A stretch of DNA of 64,000 nt, from assembly GCA_020633555.1 (NCBI GenBank), contig JACKDL010000011.1, positions 124,001-188,000 of the forward strand, in the 5' to 3' direction. The stretch is from Myxococcales bacterium. GTDB taxonomy: Bacteria; Myxococcota_A; Bradymonadia; UBA7976; UBA1532. Of the stretch, positions 1-8,304 are shown piece by piece; the first letter of the stretch is position 1, and each line of letters opens with the position of its first letter. A program made the translations under genes and the position numbers. Under the pieces are notes generated by a model. The model saw only the letters and a program-made list of their open reading frames with translations, was not told the DNA's origin and searched no databases.

Positions 1-120
1 TTCCGGCAGATGAAGGGCCAGTGCGGCGACTACCAGATGCCCACGACCCCGGGCATCGGCCTCACCGCCAACATGGGCGGCGACGATCGCACCGCCGTGG
101 TCAGCCTCTACAAGGCCTGA
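1..120 (+). CDS. C-terminal fragment of a thiolase-like acyltransferase (partial)
   Basis: Only the last 39 codons are present; the gene enters from the left edge and stops with TGA at 118-120. The visible end contains GLTANMGGDDRTAVVSLYK. This resembles the C-terminal strand of thiolase-superfamily proteins (acetyl-CoA acetyltransferase or SCP-x type), where the chain ends in a Gly-rich loop followed by a hydrophobic strand. The catalytic cysteines lie outside the window, so neither activity nor substrate can be judged. The identification rests on a short C-terminal signature and could be wrong in detail. Confidence 0.5.
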   Translation, partial: FRQMKGQCGDYQMPTTPGIGLTANMGGDDRTAVVSLYKA

Positions 121-246
121 GTCGCGCCCCTTGCCGTGGGTAACCTGCCGATCCGGTTGGCTTTCTCAGAAGCTCTGACAGAAAAGCGCGACACGCCCTG
201 AGATCCGCCGATGGGGATCTGGACACCTTCCGTCTGGAGCCCCGCC

Positions 247-1338
247 ATGGCCTGCCCCGTCCCGAAGTACCACCGCAAAGGCATGACCCGCCGCGCGGAT
301 CGCAAGCGCTGCATCCTGCCCGGCAAGTGGAACTTCTGCACCAGCCGCACCCGGCGCGGCGAGTACTGCTTCAGCGAGCTGGACGACGACGACCGCCTGG
401 TGCTGTGGGGGTTCGTCGCCTTTGCGGCCAAGCTCTACGGGGTGGATCTGGCCTTCGTGTTCGTCATGTCGAACCACCTGCACATCATCTGCCGGGCCCA
501 GATCCCCGAGGCGGTCAGCCTGTTTCACGGGCACTTCAAGGCGCAGTTCGCGCGCTACATCCACCGCAAGCACGGCCGCACCGGCGCCGTGTGGGGCGGG
601 CGGTTCCACAACGTCAACCTGCTGGATGACGAGGCCCAGGTCCGGGCGATGACCTACGGGATCGACCACGGGATGAAGGAGTCGCTCGTCGCGCGCTCCG
701 ACGAGTGGCACCTGCCGCACACCATCAACGAGCTGTGCGGCGACGGCTGGCTGCACGGGGTGGTGTGGCGGCGCCGCGTGGGCGACGTGAAGGGCGAGTG
801 GTGCCGCATCAAGCAGCGCCTCGTGCCCCTGGACCGCTGGGCCGACAATCCGGCGGGCTACCGCACCTTCATCAAGCAGCTCCTGGAGGAACGCGTGCAG
901 CACTACACCGAGCTGCGCGCGGCCCAGCGCGAGGGCTATGGGAAGCTGCGCGCGGCGTACCGCGAGGCGGGCTTGGACCCCGATGACTATGACCTGCCAG
1001 ACGGCCGCCTGAAGGGGATCATCCGCCAGCATGACTACGTGCCGACGGTGATCAAGAGCAGCCGCGGCACCCGCTTCAGGGCCGTGGGGCCAGACCGCGA
1101 GGCCGAGCTGAAGGCCGCTCGCGAGGCGCATGTGGCGGCGTGTGAGGTGTACGACGCCACCGTCGCGTCCCTGGTGGCGGGCACCTTCGTGGGTGAGCCC
1201 ACGCTGCCCGAGGGCTACCAGTGGCCGACCGCCATCGCGGCGGCGCTGGGCGTGGGCGTGGTGTGCTCGACCTGGGCCGAGATCTTCCGCGAGACGGAGC
1301 CGATCCCGCCGGGCTCCGCGTGGGCCCGGGCCGGCTGA
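247..1338 (+). CDS. REP-associated tyrosine transposase-like protein (Y1 HUH family)
   Basis: A Y1 (IS200/TnpA-like) single-strand transposase of the REP-associated type. The HUH metal-binding motif is visible in VMSNHLHIICRA. The Tyr-containing helix follows about 40 residues later, in FARYIHRKHGRTGAVWGGRFH; the family nucleophile is a Tyr in this helix. The ATG at 247 is preferred over one at 211 because GGAG lies 7 bases upstream. From there the protein is 363 aa, longer than typical RAYTs, with a roughly 200-residue C-terminal extension rich in Arg and Glu whose function I do not recognise. RAYTs act on single-stranded palindromic REP elements and are usually immobile domesticated genes. 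It stands alone between a thiolase fragment and a repeat-bearing intergenic region. A candidate inverted-repeat substrate lies at 40634-40791, but no link is proven. Confidence 0.8.
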   Translation: MACPVPKYHRKGMTRRADRKRCILPGKWNFCTSRTRRGEYCFSELDDDDRLVLWGFVAFAAKLYGVDLAFVFVMSNHLHIICRAQIPEAVSLFHGHFKAQFARYIHRKHGRTGAVWGGRFHNVNLLDDEAQVRAMTYGIDHGMKESLVARSDEWHLPHTINELCGDGWLHGVVWRRRVGDVKGEWCRIKQRLVPLDRWADNPAGYRTFIKQLLEERVQHYTELRAAQREGYGKLRAAYREAGLDPDDYDLPDGRLKGIIRQHDYVPTVIKSSRGTRFRAVGPDREAELKAAREAHVAACEVYDATVASLVAGTFVGEPTLPEGYQWPTAIAAALGVGVVCSTWAEIFRETEPIPPGSAWARAG

Positions 1339-1835
1339 CGGCGGGTCGTTCGGACAGGTTGGTCGGGCAGCGCTCTCGGAGCGCCGGGGGCGAGGTCTGT
1401 CGGCGGACGGGTGCTACGGGTCAAGGGCGGGGCGTGTTGCGCCACGAGTTGCTACTGCCAGGCCGTCCAAGGGGCACCGCGGGCGTCAATGAAAACGCGG
1501 ACCCGAGTCAACGCAGCTCGGACTCGCCCAAGACCTTGGTACCGTTAGGACACAGGGTCCAGTCGCCCACAGGGTCCAGTCGCCCAGGGTCCACTAGGAC
1601 ACAGGGTCCAGTTACCATTAGGACGCAGGGTCCAGTCGCCCACAGGGTCAAGTCGTCCACTCGCCGGGGACCGTGCCCTCCCCGGGCGCCAAGGCAAGGG
1701 TCGGGCGGGGAACGCCTGCGACGGCGCACGCTGCCGTTCGTACCCATGTGGCCACGCGCCCAGGGGTCCCCAGGTGTCATGTCGGCGGGCGCCGCAAAGG
1801 TGGTGAGTGTGTGGGGGACCAACTAGGCTGCTGCC
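1339..1835. other. Intergenic region without a convincing gene, containing a short direct-repeat tract
   Basis: About 500 bases separate the transposase-like gene from the caspase-STAND gene. No reading frame here has a plausible start, a protein-like composition or a family signature. The central part carries the 45-bp repeats described separately. The last 150 bases should hold the promoter of the downstream gene, but I see no clear -35/-10 pair. Confidence 0.6.
1541..1658. repeat. 45-bp direct repeats built from a GGGTCCAGT-type core
   Basis: Two 45-bp units at 1541-1585 and 1614-1658 differ at only four positions by eye. Both begin ACC(G/A)TTAGGAC, and each contains two copies of the core CAGGGTC(C/A)AGT. 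The 28 bases between them (1586-1613) form a partial unit carrying two more core copies, giving six cores in about 110 bases. There are no spacers of unique sequence as in a CRISPR array, and the tract lies outside any gene. It may be an expandable minisatellite or a dispersed repeat family. Confidence 0.75.
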
Positions 1836-4800
1836 GTGGGGGACTTCGGGACCAGCGTGGCCGTCGTGGTCGGGATCGACACCTATGCGGGTGCCATCCC
1901 GAACCTGCGCACGGCGGTGGCGGACGCGAAAGCCGTGGCCTCACGGCTGGCGACCGAGCAGGGCTATGTGGTCGAGCTCCTGGTGGACGAGGCCGCGACC
2001 CGAGCCGCTCTCCTGGGGCTGCTCGAGGAGACGCTGCCCCGCCGGCTGGGGCCGGGCGACCGGGTGCTGTTCTACTTCGCAGGCCACGGCATCGCACAGG
2101 ACGGGGACGACGGCCCAGAGGGCTACCTGCTGCCGGTCGACGCCGTGGCGGGCGCCGGCGCGCAGACCAGCTTCCTCCCCATGGCCCGGATCAACGCGGC
2201 GTTTCGGGCGCTGCCGTGCCGGCACCGCTTCCTGATGCTGGACTGCTGTTTCGCCGGCAGCTTCCGTTGGGCGGGCCACCGCAGCTTCGCGCCGGAGGTG
2301 CCACAGCTGTACCGGCAGCGCTTCCGACGCTTTCTGGAGGGCACGGCGGCCCAGGTGCTGGTCTCGGCCGCCGAGGATCAGAAGGCGCTTGATCTGGTGG
2401 ACGGGCTGGCGCTCGGGCGGCGGGACGAGGCCGCCCTGGAGGGCGGTCACAGCCCCTTCGCGGCGGCGGTCCTGGCCGGGCTGAGCGGCGCGGCGGATCT
2501 CCCGGGGCCCGATCACCAGCCGGATGGGGTGATCACCGCCACCGAGCTGTACCTGTACGTGCGCGACCAGGTGGAGCTGGCCGCCGAGCGGCGCGGCGCC
2601 CGGCAGACGCCGGGGCTCTGGCCGCTGCCAGAGCACGGCCGCGGCGAGTACTTGTTCGGGGTGCCGGGCCAGACGCCACGGCTGATCGAGGACCCCCGCC
2701 TGGACGCCGCGGCGAACCCCTGGCGCGGGCTGAAGGCCTACGAGCGAACCCACGCGCCCCTGTTCTTCGGGCGGGACGGCGAGATCGCGGCGCTCCAGGA
2801 TCGCCTGACGGCGGCCGAGCGGCTGCTGGTGGTGTTGGGGGCGAGCGGCACCGGCAAGTCGTCGCTGGTGAAGGCGGGCTTGCTCCCCCGGCTGGCGGCC
2901 GGCTGGACCGTCCTCGGGCCAGAGCGGCCCGGGGCGGATCCGATGGGCATGGTCCAGCGCCTGGGCGCGGGGTGGGTGGCCGCCGAGGGGCCAGTGCTGG
3001 CGGTGGTGGATCAGTTCGAGGAGCTCTTCACGCACAACGCGTCGCCGGGGGCGGTGAGCCGCGCGTGCCATGCCCTGGAGGCGCTCCTGGCCGATGGATG
3101 CCGGGTCCTGCTGACCCTGCGCTCGGACTTCGAAGGGCGGGCTCAGGGGACCGCCCTGGGGCATCGCTTCGCGCAGGCCAGGTACGTCGTGCCCCCCATG
3201 GACCGCAACGGGCTGCGGGCGGTCATCGAGCAGCCCGCCCAGCTCCGCGTCCTGTATTTCGAGCCGCCGGAGCTCGTGGACACCCTCGTGGACGAGGTGC
3301 AGGCCCTGCCCGGGGGGCTGCCCCTGCTGTCGTTCACGCTGGCCGAGCTGTACGTGGCCCATGTGGAGCGCGATGCAGGCGACCGGGCGCTGCGGCAGGC
3401 GGACTATGACGCGCTGGGCGGCGTGACAGGGGCGCTGCAGAGCCGAGCCGAGGCGCTCTACGCGGCGGCGAATCCCGCCGAGCAGGAGAGCCTGCGGCGG
3501 CTGATGCTCCGGGCGGTGACGGTGGACGTCGACAAGGTGGCGCGGCGGCGGGTCCCCCTGGCCGAGCTGCGCTACGAGGCCTTCGCGGAGACCCGCCGCA
3601 CCCAGGCCGTGGTCGACCGGATGGTGGCGGCGCGGCTGCTGGTCTCGGGCGCCAACGACGATGGCGTGCGCTACGTGGAGCCCGCCCACGACGCCTTGGT
3701 GCGCGGGTGGCACCGGGTCTACGAGTGGTTGCACGCTGGGGCCGACGTGCTCCCGCTGCAGCGCGCGCTGCGCCGTCAGGCCGTGGAGTGGGCGGGGCGC
3801 GGGCAGCCCACCAGCATGCTGTGGCACGACGACGCGCGGCTCCCCCAGGCCCGGCAGCAGGGCGACGCGCTGAACGCGCTCGAGCTCGCGTTCGTGAAAG
3901 CAAGCCGGTGGCGCCGGATGCGCCGCCGCCTGAAAGTCTGGGCGGCCATGCTGTTGCTGGGGTTGGCGGGCGTCTTTGTCGCCCGGCCTGTCGTCGGCTG
4001 GGTGATGCAGGTCCCGCTGACGCTGATGGGCCACGTCCAGGCCCACGTGGCGACCGCCTGTGCGGTCACGAACCTCAAGCAGGTGGAGTTGATGGCTGAG
4101 CTGGCGGCGGGGAGCCCGATGCCGGTCCAGCGGCTCCTGGGGCTCGCCCGGTGGCTGCACCTGACCCTCCCCGCGCTGAACATCACCGCCCCGGGCCGGG
4201 CGCTGGCCGCGGGCCGCGACGGGGTGTGGGCCGTGCAGCTCTCCGTCGAGGGCCGACCGGTCTTCATCACCGCCGAGGGCGAGGTGCGGCCCGACGCTGC
4301 GGGCTTCGTCTCCGTGGCTGCGGGGCGGCGCCTGGCACTGCTGGCGCGGGCGGGCGGCGGGGCCGAGATCTGGGATCAGCGGTCGGCCCGGAGGCTGCGT
4401 GATCTGGGCGGCCCGGACCAACCTGTGTACGGCGGTGCGCTCGCTTGGGACGACGGGCGCGCCCTCACCACCGAGATCGGCGGCGTCGCCCGGGTGTGGG
4501 CGGTGGACACGGGTGCCGAGCTGACGGCGGTTCGCCACGACGGGCCGCTCAACGCGGCGGCGCTCAGCGCAGCGGGGGACTGGCTCGCCACCACCACGGG
4601 CGGGGCGGCGGTCCGGCTCACCCCGGTGGACGGGGGGGCGCCGGTGACGCTGACGGGCGAGGCGCCGGCCACGGCCCTGGCGTTCAGCCCGGCGGAGCTC
4701 CGGCTCATCGTCGGCCGGGCCGACGGGCACGTGGAGCACTGGACCCGGCAGGCGGACGGCGCGTGGTCGCACACCACCCCGGTCCAGCACACCCCGGGCA

Positions 4801-5330
4801 CCGCCGTGACGGCCCTCGCCGTGTCGCCGGACGGCTGGGTGGCGAGCGCCGGTGACGACGGCTCGGCCCGGCTCTGGGCGGCGTCCTTGATGGCGCCGGT
4901 GGTCTTCGCCCCGGGGCTGAGCCAAGAGCCGACGGACGGTGCCACGCCCGGGCCCCCACCCGAGGCGTCGACGGCCCCCGCGACGCCCCGGTGGCCCGCA
5001 CTCGTCGGCGTCGCCGTGGGGCCAGCCCCCCAGCACCAGGTGTTGACGGTGGCGGACGGGGGGGCGGTGACTCTGTGGGTCCGGGGCGCGGGCGAGGGCG
5101 TCGATCTGGGCGGGGCCGAGTCCGCCGTCTTCCTGGCCGATGGGCGCGGCGCGATCGGGATCCTCCCCACGGGTCAGCCGCTGAGCTGGATGACCGATCC
5201 GGCGCAGCTCCAGGCGGCGCTCGCGGCCCAGGTGGTCGCGCGCTTTCGACCGGCCGAGGCGGGTGGGCACCCCGACGACCCGCCTGCGCCCGACCCTTCG
5301 GCGCCGCCGGGGCAGGAGGCGGCCCGGTGA
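1836..5330 (+). CDS. Caspase-like peptidase / nSTAND1 NTPase / beta-propeller protein
   Basis: A 1164-aa multidomain protein. Residues 1-270 form a C14 caspase-like domain with the catalytic His in FAGHG (His84) and the Cys in LDCCFAGSF (Cys137/138). An nSTAND1-type NTPase starts near residue 290 (NPWRGLKAYE), with Walker A GASGTGKSS (about 335-343) and Walker B VVDQFEELF (390-398). One membrane segment lies near residues 700-725. The C-terminal 400 residues carry degenerate WD40-like blades (for example ALAVSPDGWVASAGDDGSARLW). In such proteins the propeller is thought to sense, the STAND domain to oligomerise on NTP binding and the protease to execute; that is family knowledge, not shown here. 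The start is GTG at 1836. The stop overlaps the next gene's GTG, so the two are translationally coupled. A role in regulated cell death or phage defence is likely but inferred. Confidence 0.88.
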   Translation: MGDFGTSVAVVVGIDTYAGAIPNLRTAVADAKAVASRLATEQGYVVELLVDEAATRAALLGLLEETLPRRLGPGDRVLFYFAGHGIAQDGDDGPEGYLLPVDAVAGAGAQTSFLPMARINAAFRALPCRHRFLMLDCCFAGSFRWAGHRSFAPEVPQLYRQRFRRFLEGTAAQVLVSAAEDQKALDLVDGLALGRRDEAALEGGHSPFAAAVLAGLSGAADLPGPDHQPDGVITATELYLYVRDQVELAAERRGARQTPGLWPLPEHGRGEYLFGVPGQTPRLIEDPRLDAAANPWRGLKAYERTHAPLFFGRDGEIAALQDRLTAAERLLVVLGASGTGKSSLVKAGLLPRLAAGWTVLGPERPGADPMGMVQRLGAGWVAAEGPVLAVVDQFEELFTHNASPGAVSRACHALEALLADGCRVLLTLRSDFEGRAQGTALGHRFAQARYVVPPMDRNGLRAVIEQPAQLRVLYFEPPELVDTLVDEVQALPGGLPLLSFTLAELYVAHVERDAGDRALRQADYDALGGVTGALQSRAEALYAAANPAEQESLRRLMLRAVTVDVDKVARRRVPLAELRYEAFAETRRTQAVVDRMVAARLLVSGANDDGVRYVEPAHDALVRGWHRVYEWLHAGADVLPLQRALRRQAVEWAGRGQPTSMLWHDDARLPQARQQGDALNALELAFVKASRWRRMRRRLKVWAAMLLLGLAGVFVARPVVGWVMQVPLTLMGHVQAHVATACAVTNLKQVELMAELAAGSPMPVQRLLGLARWLHLTLPALNITAPGRALAAGRDGVWAVQLSVEGRPVFITAEGEVRPDAAGFVSVAAGRRLALLARAGGGAEIWDQRSARRLRDLGGPDQPVYGGALAWDDGRALTTEIGGVARVWAVDTGAELTAVRHDGPLNAAALSAAGDWLATTTGGAAVRLTPVDGGAPVTLTGEAPATALAFSPAELRLIVGRADGHVEHWTRQADGAWSHTTPVQHTPGTAVTALAVSPDGWVASAGDDGSARLWAASLMAPVVFAPGLSQEPTDGATPGPPPEASTAPATPRWPALVGVAVGPAPQHQVLTVADGGAVTLWVRGAGEGVDLGGAESAVFLADGRGAIGILPTGQPLSWMTDPAQLQAALAAQVVARFRPAEAGGHPDDPPAPDPSAPPGQEAAR

Positions 5331-6085
5331 ACGGGCTCGGGCTGGTGCTGTGGGTGGTGCTGGGTGGGGCGCCGGCGCCATGGCGCCTGACCGCCGCCTA
5401 TCGCGACCTCCGGGTGCGCCTGGTGCAGGCAGATGGCGGGTGCGCGAGCTACGCGACCTGGCGCGGTCCCGTCGGCCTCCTGGCGCGCCTGCACCTGCCC
5501 CTTCAGCGAGGGGCGTGCGAGCCGAGCGACGCGGTCGTCTCCTTCAACGGGGCCGTGCTGCGCTTCCACCGTGAGTGGTACGAGCGCCAGGGGCGCCACC
5601 GCGGCGAGAGTCACGCCGTCCGCCCCATCGCGGGGCACCTCGTGGACAACTGGCCCGCGGCCTGGAACCGGCTGGACGCGGCCGTCCACCTGGGGGACAG
5701 CTCAGTGCTCTTCTTCCGCGACGCCACCGTCGCCCGCTACTGGATCAGCGGCGGCGCCGACGGCGGGCCCCGCGTGCGGCGCGTGGGCGACGTGGATCTC
5801 GCCCAGCGGCTGTGGCCAGACGCGCCGGTGCCGATCCGGCGCGCCCTGCCCGACTGGCCGTACCTGCAGCGAGTGGACGCCGCCGTGAACCTGGGCGACG
5901 GCACGATCCTGGTCCTGGCGGGCGAGTGGGCCCGCCGCTACGCCGCGCCGCCGCAGCCCTCGGATCCCGCCGTGGACGGCGGCCTGGCGCAGCTCCCGCT
6001 CACCCCCATCGGGGCGCCGACGCGGCTGCCCATCGATCCCGATCTCGGCTGGCCGGTTGAGCTTGTCTTTCCGAGGCCGGAGTGA
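5327..6085 (+). CDS. Secreted protein with hemopexin-like repeats, coupled to the caspase-STAND gene
   Basis: A 252-aa protein starting at GTG 5327 inside a GTGA overlap with the preceding stop. The N-terminus (GLGLVLWVVLGGAPAP) looks like a short export signal. Two segments match the hemopexin-like blade pattern (aromatic or Leu, DAAV.LGDG..L...G....RY): about residues 115-143 (NRLDAAVHLGDSSVLFFRDA) and 182-207 (QRVDAAVNLGDGTILVLAGE). Hemopexin-like blades are usually extracellular protein- or ligand-binding modules. Overlap with the caspase-STAND gene suggests the two products work together, possibly as ligand or inhibitor and receptor. That pairing is inferred from gene order only. I see no enzymatic motif. 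Confidence 0.65.
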   Translation: MNGLGLVLWVVLGGAPAPWRLTAAYRDLRVRLVQADGGCASYATWRGPVGLLARLHLPLQRGACEPSDAVVSFNGAVLRFHREWYERQGRHRGESHAVRPIAGHLVDNWPAAWNRLDAAVHLGDSSVLFFRDATVARYWISGGADGGPRVRRVGDVDLAQRLWPDAPVPIRRALPDWPYLQRVDAAVNLGDGTILVLAGEWARRYAAPPQPSDPAVDGGLAQLPLTPIGAPTRLPIDPDLGWPVELVFPRPE

Positions 6086-6121
6086 CGGCCCGCGGCGGCG
6101 CGCCCCGTCCCTGCGGCCTCT

Positions 6122-6237
6122 GCCTCGATGGGCCAGCCGAAGGCCGAGCCAGAGACGGTGGAGATGACCCGGCGCGGCTGCTCGCCGTGGCGCTGCACCC
6201 ACTGTCCCAGCAGCGCTGTCGCCTCGCCGTCGCCGCC
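6122..6237 (-). pseudogene. Remnant of a copy of the zincin-like gene at 8305-9903
   Basis: This 116-bp stretch aligns without gaps to 8720-8835, inside the HEVGH protein gene, with about 15 mismatches by eye. Read on the minus strand it still encodes a recognisable ALLGQWVQRHGEQP segment matching ALLGQWVQLHGEQP in the intact gene. There is no start, no metal motif and no room for the rest of the gene, because the RCC1-repeat gene ends two bases away. It is therefore a decayed fragment of a former duplicate, truncated on both sides. Confidence 0.75.
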
Positions 6238-6239
6238 GG

Positions 6240-7502
6240 TCAGAACACCTCGATGGGGTCGTATTGGAAGTCGCTGATCCCGGTGCCGAGCTGGGCGGCG
6301 TCCACCAGGCCCCAGCCCCACACCCGGCCGTCGGTGGTCAGCGCCAGCGCGTGGGCCGAGCCCGCGGCGATGGCCTGGATGGGCGGCAGGCCCGGCACCC
6401 GGGTTGGCGTCGGCGTGCTGGCCGCGACCTGTGGGCCCAGACCACACTGACCCCCGCCCGAGGCGCCCCAGCACCACACGGCGCCGTCGCCGTCCAGCGC
6501 GAGGCTGAAGGTGGTGCCCGTGGCGATGGCCACCACCCCGCTCAGGCCGGGCACCGCCGCGGGCGTCTCCACCATCGAAGGGGCGCCTCGGCCCAGCTCG
6601 CCCTGGCCGTTGAAGCCCCAGCCCCACACGGTGCCGTCGGTCTTCAGCGCCAGGGTGTGCCCGCCGCCGGCGGCCAGGGCGGCGACGCCGTCCACGGTGC
6701 CCAGGACGCCGGGGTTCACCGCGCTGGGACCGGCGCCGTTGTCGCCGAGCTGCCCCTGCAGGTTGTTGCCCCAGGTGTACACCGTGCCGCCCTCGGTCAC
6801 CGCCACGCTGTAGCCCCCGCCGGTGGCAGCGTCGAAGCCGATCACGGTCTCGCCGTCCAGCGTGGCCAGCCCGGTGGGGGTCTCGACGTCGGCGCCGCTG
6901 ACGCCCACCCCCACCTCGCCGCTCTGGCTGGCGCCGAAGCCGATGAGGGCGTCGTCGCCATTCAGGACCAGGGTGTGTCCGCCGCCGGCCCGGATGGCCT
7001 GGATGGGATCGGCCACGGCGACGGGCGCCGGCTCGTACTGGCGCACCACGGCCCCGTCGGCCAGCCCCAGGCGGCCGTTCTCGGCGTAGCCGCAGGCGGT
7101 GGCGCTCCCGTCGGCCTTGATGAGGAAGGTGGTGGCGCTGCCAGCCTCGACGCCCACCACGGCGGCCGCGCCCGCCAGCTCGGTGAAGGCCTCGGCGAAG
7201 GGCGCAGCCTCGCCCATGCAGAGCTGCCCGTCGTTGCCGTTGCCGGCCATGAACACGCGCCCGCCCTCGGCCAGGAGCACCGAGTGCTGCTCGCCGGCGG
7301 TGATGGCGATCACGCGGGGGGCCCCCACGCCGCCGTCGGGCGCGGCGCCGTCCATGGGTACGGCCTGATCGGCCGCGCCGCCGTCGAGCCCGGCCAGATC
7401 GGCGCCCGCCTGCGCGTCGGCGCTGCCGCCGCCTTCCCCGTCGTCGCAGCCCGTCAGGCCCACCACCGCCACGATGGCGGCCATCCACGCAATCCTTCGC
7501 AT
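6240..7502 (-). CDS. RCC1-repeat lipoprotein
   Basis: A 420-aa lipoprotein. The start at 7502 gives a signal peptide MRRIAWMAAIVAVVGLTGC with a lipobox ending at Cys19. An Ala/Gly/Asp linker follows to about residue 60. The rest is a series of RCC1-type repeats of 50-55 residues (patterns such as AIAAGSAHALALTTDGRVWGWG and AALAAGGGHTLALKTDGTVWGWG), enough for one seven-bladed propeller. Bacterial RCC1 propellers are generally binding scaffolds on the cell surface. The ligand is unknown and no catalytic residues are recognisable. The ATG 48 bases upstream would place 16 non-signal residues before the signal peptide and is rejected. Confidence 0.85.
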   Translation of the reverse strand: MRRIAWMAAIVAVVGLTGCDDGEGGGSADAQAGADLAGLDGGAADQAVPMDGAAPDGGVGAPRVIAITAGEQHSVLLAEGGRVFMAGNGNDGQLCMGEAAPFAEAFTELAGAAAVVGVEAGSATTFLIKADGSATACGYAENGRLGLADGAVVRQYEPAPVAVADPIQAIRAGGGHTLVLNGDDALIGFGASQSGEVGVGVSGADVETPTGLATLDGETVIGFDAATGGGYSVAVTEGGTVYTWGNNLQGQLGDNGAGPSAVNPGVLGTVDGVAALAAGGGHTLALKTDGTVWGWGFNGQGELGRGAPSMVETPAAVPGLSGVVAIATGTTFSLALDGDGAVWCWGASGGGQCGLGPQVAASTPTPTRVPGLPPIQAIAAGSAHALALTTDGRVWGWGLVDAAQLGTGISDFQYDPIEVF

Positions 7503-7553
7503 TGTCTGTCCCCCCGCTTGTGCCCCGACGCTGGCCGGTGGCTGGGGCATGTG

Positions 7554-8219
7554 TCAAGGCGCGTCGAGCAGCCAGTCGCCCACCTGGCGGGTCAGCGCCG
7601 CGAGGAACGTCGCCCGGTCGGGCAACGGCTCGGGCACATGGGGCGGCGGCGTGTTCAGGAACGAGAAGTGCCCCGCGCCCTCGGCCACGTGCACCTGAAG
7701 CGCGGGCAGCAGGCCTTGCACGGCGCGCGCGGCCGCCACCGGCGCGACCTGGTCGCGATCGCCGACCCACGCTGCCACCGGGATCCGTACGCCCTCCAGC
7801 GCGCCGGGGGCCTGCACCCAGCCCAGCGCGGGCGCCAGCAGCGCGGCGCGGGCCAGCGCGGGCACCGCAGGCGGCGCGAGCCGCTCGCCAGCGCGGCTCC
7901 ACAGGGTCGCGCCGGCCAGGCTCAGCAGCAGCGTGGCGCCCATGGAGTGCCCCACGCCCACCACCGGCACCGCCGCGGGCGCGAAGGCCTCCAGCGCCGC
8001 CACGGCCTGACCCCGCCGGGTCGCCAGCACGTCCAGCCCCGGCGGCATTGGCGCCATGCCCGGTCGCGGCGCGATGACGGTACAGCCGCGCGCGTGCAGC
8101 GCCTCCAGCAACGGGCCGTGGCGCGCGGGATCGCCCCCGCGGCCCACGGCGAACAGCACGGTGGCGCGGGGCGAGGGGGCGGCCAGCACGGTGACGCCAC
8201 GGTACGGGGTGACGGTCAT
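7554..8219 (-). CDS. Alpha/beta-hydrolase fold protein
   Basis: A 221-aa single-domain hydrolase. The nucleophile elbow GHSMG lies near residue 90. A plausible Asp is in WVGDRDQVAP and the catalytic His in GAGHFSFL near the C-terminus, so the Ser-Asp-His triad looks complete. No signal peptide is evident, so the protein is probably cytoplasmic. The family spans esterases, dienelactone hydrolase-like enzymes and lipase-like proteins, and the sequence does not fix the substrate. It sits in the same orientation as its neighbours, with 51 and 85 bp gaps. Confidence 0.8.
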   Translation of the reverse strand: MTVTPYRGVTVLAAPSPRATVLFAVGRGGDPARHGPLLEALHARGCTVIAPRPGMAPMPPGLDVLATRRGQAVAALEAFAPAAVPVVGVGHSMGATLLLSLAGATLWSRAGERLAPPAVPALARAALLAPALGWVQAPGALEGVRIPVAAWVGDRDQVAPVAAARAVQGLLPALQVHVAEGAGHFSFLNTPPPHVPEPLPDRATFLAALTRQVGDWLLDAP

Positions 8220-8304
8220 CAGGACGTCTCCGGTGCGGGCTGGGCCTCAAACCGGACGATGCCGGCCCAGCACTGGGAGTTGGGGTGTCGCGCCGGGCGA
8301 GCCC

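Noticed and set aside
151..157. ATCCGGT upstream of the RAYT gene, shared with the inverted repeat at 40634-40791
   Set aside because: A seven-base match is expected by chance and does not show that the RAYT acts on that element.
162..184. Bulged inverted repeat TTTCT-CAGA/TCTG-AGAAA after the thiolase-like gene
   Set aside because: Short, with a 2-base bulge and no following T run. It could be a weak terminator or REP-like hairpin, but the evidence is too thin to annotate.
1541..1658. Possible CRISPR array
   Set aside because: Units are contiguous or partially overlapping without unique spacers of constant length, and no cas genes are seen.
1941..5381. 1146-codon open frame on the minus strand opposite the caspase-STAND gene
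   Set aside because: Long antisense frames are expected in such GC3-biased DNA. Its translation is low-complexity His/Arg/Pro/Gly without any domain, while the plus strand has clear motifs.
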